Below, in pieces: positions 62,418 through 64,000 of a stretch of 64,000 nucleotides of DNA (its first letter is position 1; every line of letters begins with the position of its first letter). Below the pieces are notes generated by a model, which was given only the letters and a program-made list of their open reading frames with translations, ran no database searches and had not been told where the DNA came from. Origin of the DNA: Brevundimonas sp. SGAir0440 (GTDB taxonomy: Bacteria; Pseudomonadota; Alphaproteobacteria; Caulobacterales; Caulobacteraceae); NCBI RefSeq assembly GCF_005484585.1, contig NZ_CP039435.1:1674001-1738000 (forward strand), given 5' to 3'. The position numbers and the translations under genes are program-made.

Positions 62418-62483
62418 GTGTCTCATTGTCATCAATCGCGAGCGGCGACCGCGACCCTGGCCCTCGGAGAGGGTCTGGTCTGA
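62418..62483 (+). CDS. Tiny ORF (21 residues) with a 16-nt Shine-Dalgarno complement
   Basis: GTG-initiated frame of 22 codons encoding MSHCHQSRAATATLALGEGLV. Its ribosome-binding site is complementary to 16S rRNA over 16 nt, with GGAGG 7 nt from the GTG, far stronger than any other in the window. Two hairpins (62478-62494; 62508-62521 with a TTCG tetraloop) and a strong terminator (62531-62558) follow, so it may be a self-contained small transcript. No gene on the plus strand follows, so it is not a simple leader peptide. It could encode a small peptide, a dual-function RNA, or act as a ribosome-binding decoy. Not recognised. Confidence 0.45.
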   Translation: MSHCHQSRAATATLALGEGLV

Positions 62484-62530
62484 GCCTTTCAGACTGAGTT
62501 GCGGCCGGACCGTTCGCGGTCAGGCAATGA

Positions 62531-62558
62531 AGGGTCGTCGGGGAAACCCGGCGGCCCT
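62531..62558 (+). terminator. Terminator of the tiny-ORF transcript
   Basis: AGGGTCGTCGGG and CCCGGCGGCCCT pair over 12 bp (two G-U) with a GAAA loop, followed by TTTTT. It is correctly oriented for the plus-strand small transcript. Confidence 0.85.
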
Positions 62559-62569
62559 TTTTGTCGCCG

Positions 62570-63367
62570 TCAGTGCAGCAGCTTGGCGAACCAGCTGGTC
62601 AAGTGCTGGGCCACCTCGACCACCGTCGCCCAGATCAGGAACAGATAGAGGGCGCTGGCGGCGGTGGCGACGACGCCGAGCAGGATGGCGACGCCGTCGC
62701 GCTGCATCATGCCCAGGGCGAACAGAACCAGTGCGATACCGGGCAGGGCGTCTCCGAACGGAATGGGCAAGGCCATGATCAGAGCCAGCACGACGCACAC
62801 CAAGCCTGTGAAGGTGTCGGCGACATCGCCGGTCAGCAGCGGCAGGCGTGGGCGGGTCAAGCGTTCGATGGCGCGGACCATCTTCAGGACGCTTAGGCCA
62901 TTCGGCCGTCTGCGAACGGCGCGCCTCACGCCGTCGGAAAAGATGTAGCGGCGCCCGGCGATCCGTACCCTTGCCGACAGCACCCAGCGACGCAGCCAGG
63001 CCGGGGCTGCGAACGGCGTGGCGATCAAGGACGTGTAGGCGGCGCGGGACACCGAGGCCTTCAACATCCAGTGCGGCAGCCAGACGCTCTGTCTTTGGAA
63101 GGCCAGTTCCAGAGACATCAGGATGATCGGCACGGCGAAGACCGCCTTGCCGCCGGGCGGCCAGGGCAAAAGCGCCAGCAGCGACAGGATCAGGATCATG
63201 GCCCCGAATCCGCGCTCGCCGAACGAAGCGACCAGTTCGGACATGGTCAGCTTGGGCTCGGGGGCGTGGCCGAGGTCTTCAAGGACGTCGGAGAACCGCC
63301 GCAGGTCGTCGTTCGGAGGCGGTTGGGCGGGCATCAGGCGGGGCGCTCGGCTGGAGATTGCGCCCAT
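62570..63367 (-). CDS. Exopolysaccharide synthesis protein ExoD family
   Basis: A 265-residue membrane protein. MSELVASFGERGFGAMILILSLLALLPWPPGGKAVFAVPIILMSLELAFQR is the ExoD signature with its first helices, and a C-terminal pair of helices (FTGLVCVVLALIMALPIPFGDALPGIALVLFALGMMQRDG) completes the domain. In rhizobia ExoD affects exopolysaccharide production and alkali tolerance; its biochemical role is unclear. Two starts are possible: ATG 63367 (used here) or ATG 63334, neither with a good ribosome-binding site. Confidence 0.86.
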   Translation of the reverse strand: MGAISSRAPRLMPAQPPPNDDLRRFSDVLEDLGHAPEPKLTMSELVASFGERGFGAMILILSLLALLPWPPGGKAVFAVPIILMSLELAFQRQSVWLPHWMLKASVSRAAYTSLIATPFAAPAWLRRWVLSARVRIAGRRYIFSDGVRRAVRRRPNGLSVLKMVRAIERLTRPRLPLLTGDVADTFTGLVCVVLALIMALPIPFGDALPGIALVLFALGMMQRDGVAILLGVVATAASALYLFLIWATVVEVAQHLTSWFAKLLH

Positions 63368-63433
63368 CTAGGCGGTCGGCGCGTGGATCGCCACTTACAG
63401 AACGGACAGGCGATCAGATAAATCGACTGTGTC

Positions 63434-63619
63434 TCAGTCCTGCACTTGCTCGGGTTTGCCCTTGCGCTTGGTCTCGGCCAGGTCTTCCAGCTGCTTTTCC
63501 GTCATGGACTCGACCATGGACTTGGACGCGCCCTTCAGCTTCGACTTCGGCGTGTCTCCACGCTTGGCCGACAGGGCGGCGCCGGCGGCCTTTTGCTGAG
63601 CGGCGGATTTTGCGGGCAT
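63434..63619 (-). CDS. DUF3008 family small basic protein
   Basis: A 61-residue protein, MPAKSAAQQKAAGAALSAKRG followed by LKGASKSMVESMTEKQLEDLAETKRKG, which is the DUF3008 pattern. It is lysine-rich, without signal or membrane segments. Members are short, abundant in alphaproteobacteria and uncharacterised. It lies 29 bp downstream of the acyl-CoA dehydrogenase gene on the same strand. Confidence 0.85.
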   Translation of the reverse strand: MPAKSAAQQKAAGAALSAKRGDTPKSKLKGASKSMVESMTEKQLEDLAETKRKGKPEQVQD

Positions 63620-63648
63620 GGTCTGTCTCCTTGTTCGGAGACAAGCCG

Positions 63649-64000
63649 TCAGCCGCCCAGCAGTTCCCGTCCAATCAGGAAGCGGCGGATCTCGTTAGTG
63701 CCGGCGCCGATGTCATAAAGTTTGGCGTCGCGGACCAGGCGTTCGACCGGCCATTCCTTGGTGTAGCCGGCGCCGCCCAGGGCCTGAACGGCCTCCATCG
63801 TCACCTTGACCGCATTTTCGGACGCCAGCAGGATCGCACCCGCCGCGTCGTAGCGCGTGGTCAGGCCGGCGTCGCAGGCGCGGGCGACCGAATAGACATA
63901 GGCGCGGGCGCTGTTCAGGGCGACATACATGTCGGCGATCTTGCCCTGCATCAGCTGGAACGAGCCGATCGGCTTTCCGAACTGCTTGCGGTCGCGGACG
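63649..64000 (-). CDS. Isovaleryl-CoA dehydrogenase, C-terminal part
   Basis: The C-terminal ~117 residues of an acyl-CoA dehydrogenase, running off the right edge. RDRKQFGKPIGSFQLMQGKIADMYVALNSARAYVY and VQALGGAGYTKEWPVERLVRDAKLYDIGAGTNEIRRFLIGREL match isovaleryl-CoA dehydrogenase, which oxidises isovaleryl-CoA in leucine degradation with FAD and ETF. The N-terminus lies outside the window. Confidence 0.92.
   Translation of the reverse strand, partial: VRDRKQFGKPIGSFQLMQGKIADMYVALNSARAYVYSVARACDAGLTTRYDAAGAILLASENAVKVTMEAVQALGGAGYTKEWPVERLVRDAKLYDIGAGTNEIRRFLIGRELLGG

Noticed and set aside
62403..62418. Remnant of a 16S rRNA 3' end on the minus strand
   Set aside because: Only the terminal 16 nt match; the adjacent bases are not 16S sequence, and the placement before a start codon favours an extended Shine-Dalgarno.

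Overview
The window reads as chromosome of a high-GC alphaproteobacterium of the Caulobacterales, most like Brevundimonas or Caulobacter. This rests on the flbT/flaF pair, two DUF2336 proteins, a consensus CtrA box (TTAA-N7-TTAAC at 2673-2688), an alphaproteobacterial Nudix-like NAD regulator, and the relatedness of the rhamnose genes to the known oxidative L-rhamnose pathway. The genus is inferred from gene content; no rRNA gene is present to confirm it.

Layout. 1-17.7 kb is housekeeping: the end of GTP-type PEP carboxykinase, an FAD amino-acid oxidase, TonB, a lytic transglycosylase, a DUF2336/Hpt/NAD kinase/DUF2336 block, a class II aldolase, an RND efflux pair, a cytochrome c lipoprotein, FeoA-FeoB, a prepilin peptidase, a TetR regulator and tRNA-Thr(UGU). 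17.9-48.6 kb is a pectin (homogalacturonan plus rhamnogalacturonan) utilisation locus. 48.6-57.0 kb is an island of lower GC carrying a 1397-residue multidomain glycosyltransferase, a polysaccharide pyruvyl transferase-like protein and a small unknown protein. It has a decayed IS6-type transposase on each side and an IS3-type element at its right end. 57.1-64 kb returns to core genes: tRNA-Ser(CGA), the NAD regulator, an HD hydrolase, a lipoprotein, a MoxR ATPase, small acidic proteins, flbT-flaF, ExoD, DUF3008 and the end of isovaleryl-CoA dehydrogenase.

How the sugar genes work together. An outer-membrane TonB receptor, a PL10 pectate lyase, a Tat-exported PL22-type oligogalacturonide lyase, esterases and a large glycosidase would release oligomers and monomers. 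UxaC, a UxuB-type reductase and UxaA would turn galacturonate into 2-keto-3-deoxygluconate (KDG). KduI, KduD and an RpiB-fold isomerase candidate would handle the unsaturated uronate, and KdgK would phosphorylate KDG. No KDPG aldolase and no KdgF are seen here. Alongside sits a complete oxidative L-rhamnose route (dehydrogenase, lactonase, RhmD dehydratase, 4-dehydrogenase, diketo-acid hydrolase) that yields pyruvate and L-lactate, with an LldD-type dehydrogenase to oxidise the lactate and a FucP-type permease to import the sugar.

Regulation. A 14-bp palindrome (consensus TGACACCGGTGTCA) precedes six transcription units of the uronate part, including the LacI-family regulator's own divergent promoter region. 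It is the probable operator of that LacI protein. The rhamnose part has its own IclR regulator and two unrelated palindromes near the divergent iclR/rhmD starts.

Items most worth following up: the six-site operator regulon; the RpiB-fold enzyme as a second deoxyuronate isomerase; a tiny gene whose ribosome-binding site is complementary to 16 nt of the 16S 3' end and lies in a hairpin; the three-repeat/WbsX/GT2/GT4 fusion protein; a hairpin ending in a U-tract directly against the moxR start; and a one-base frameshift in an esterase.
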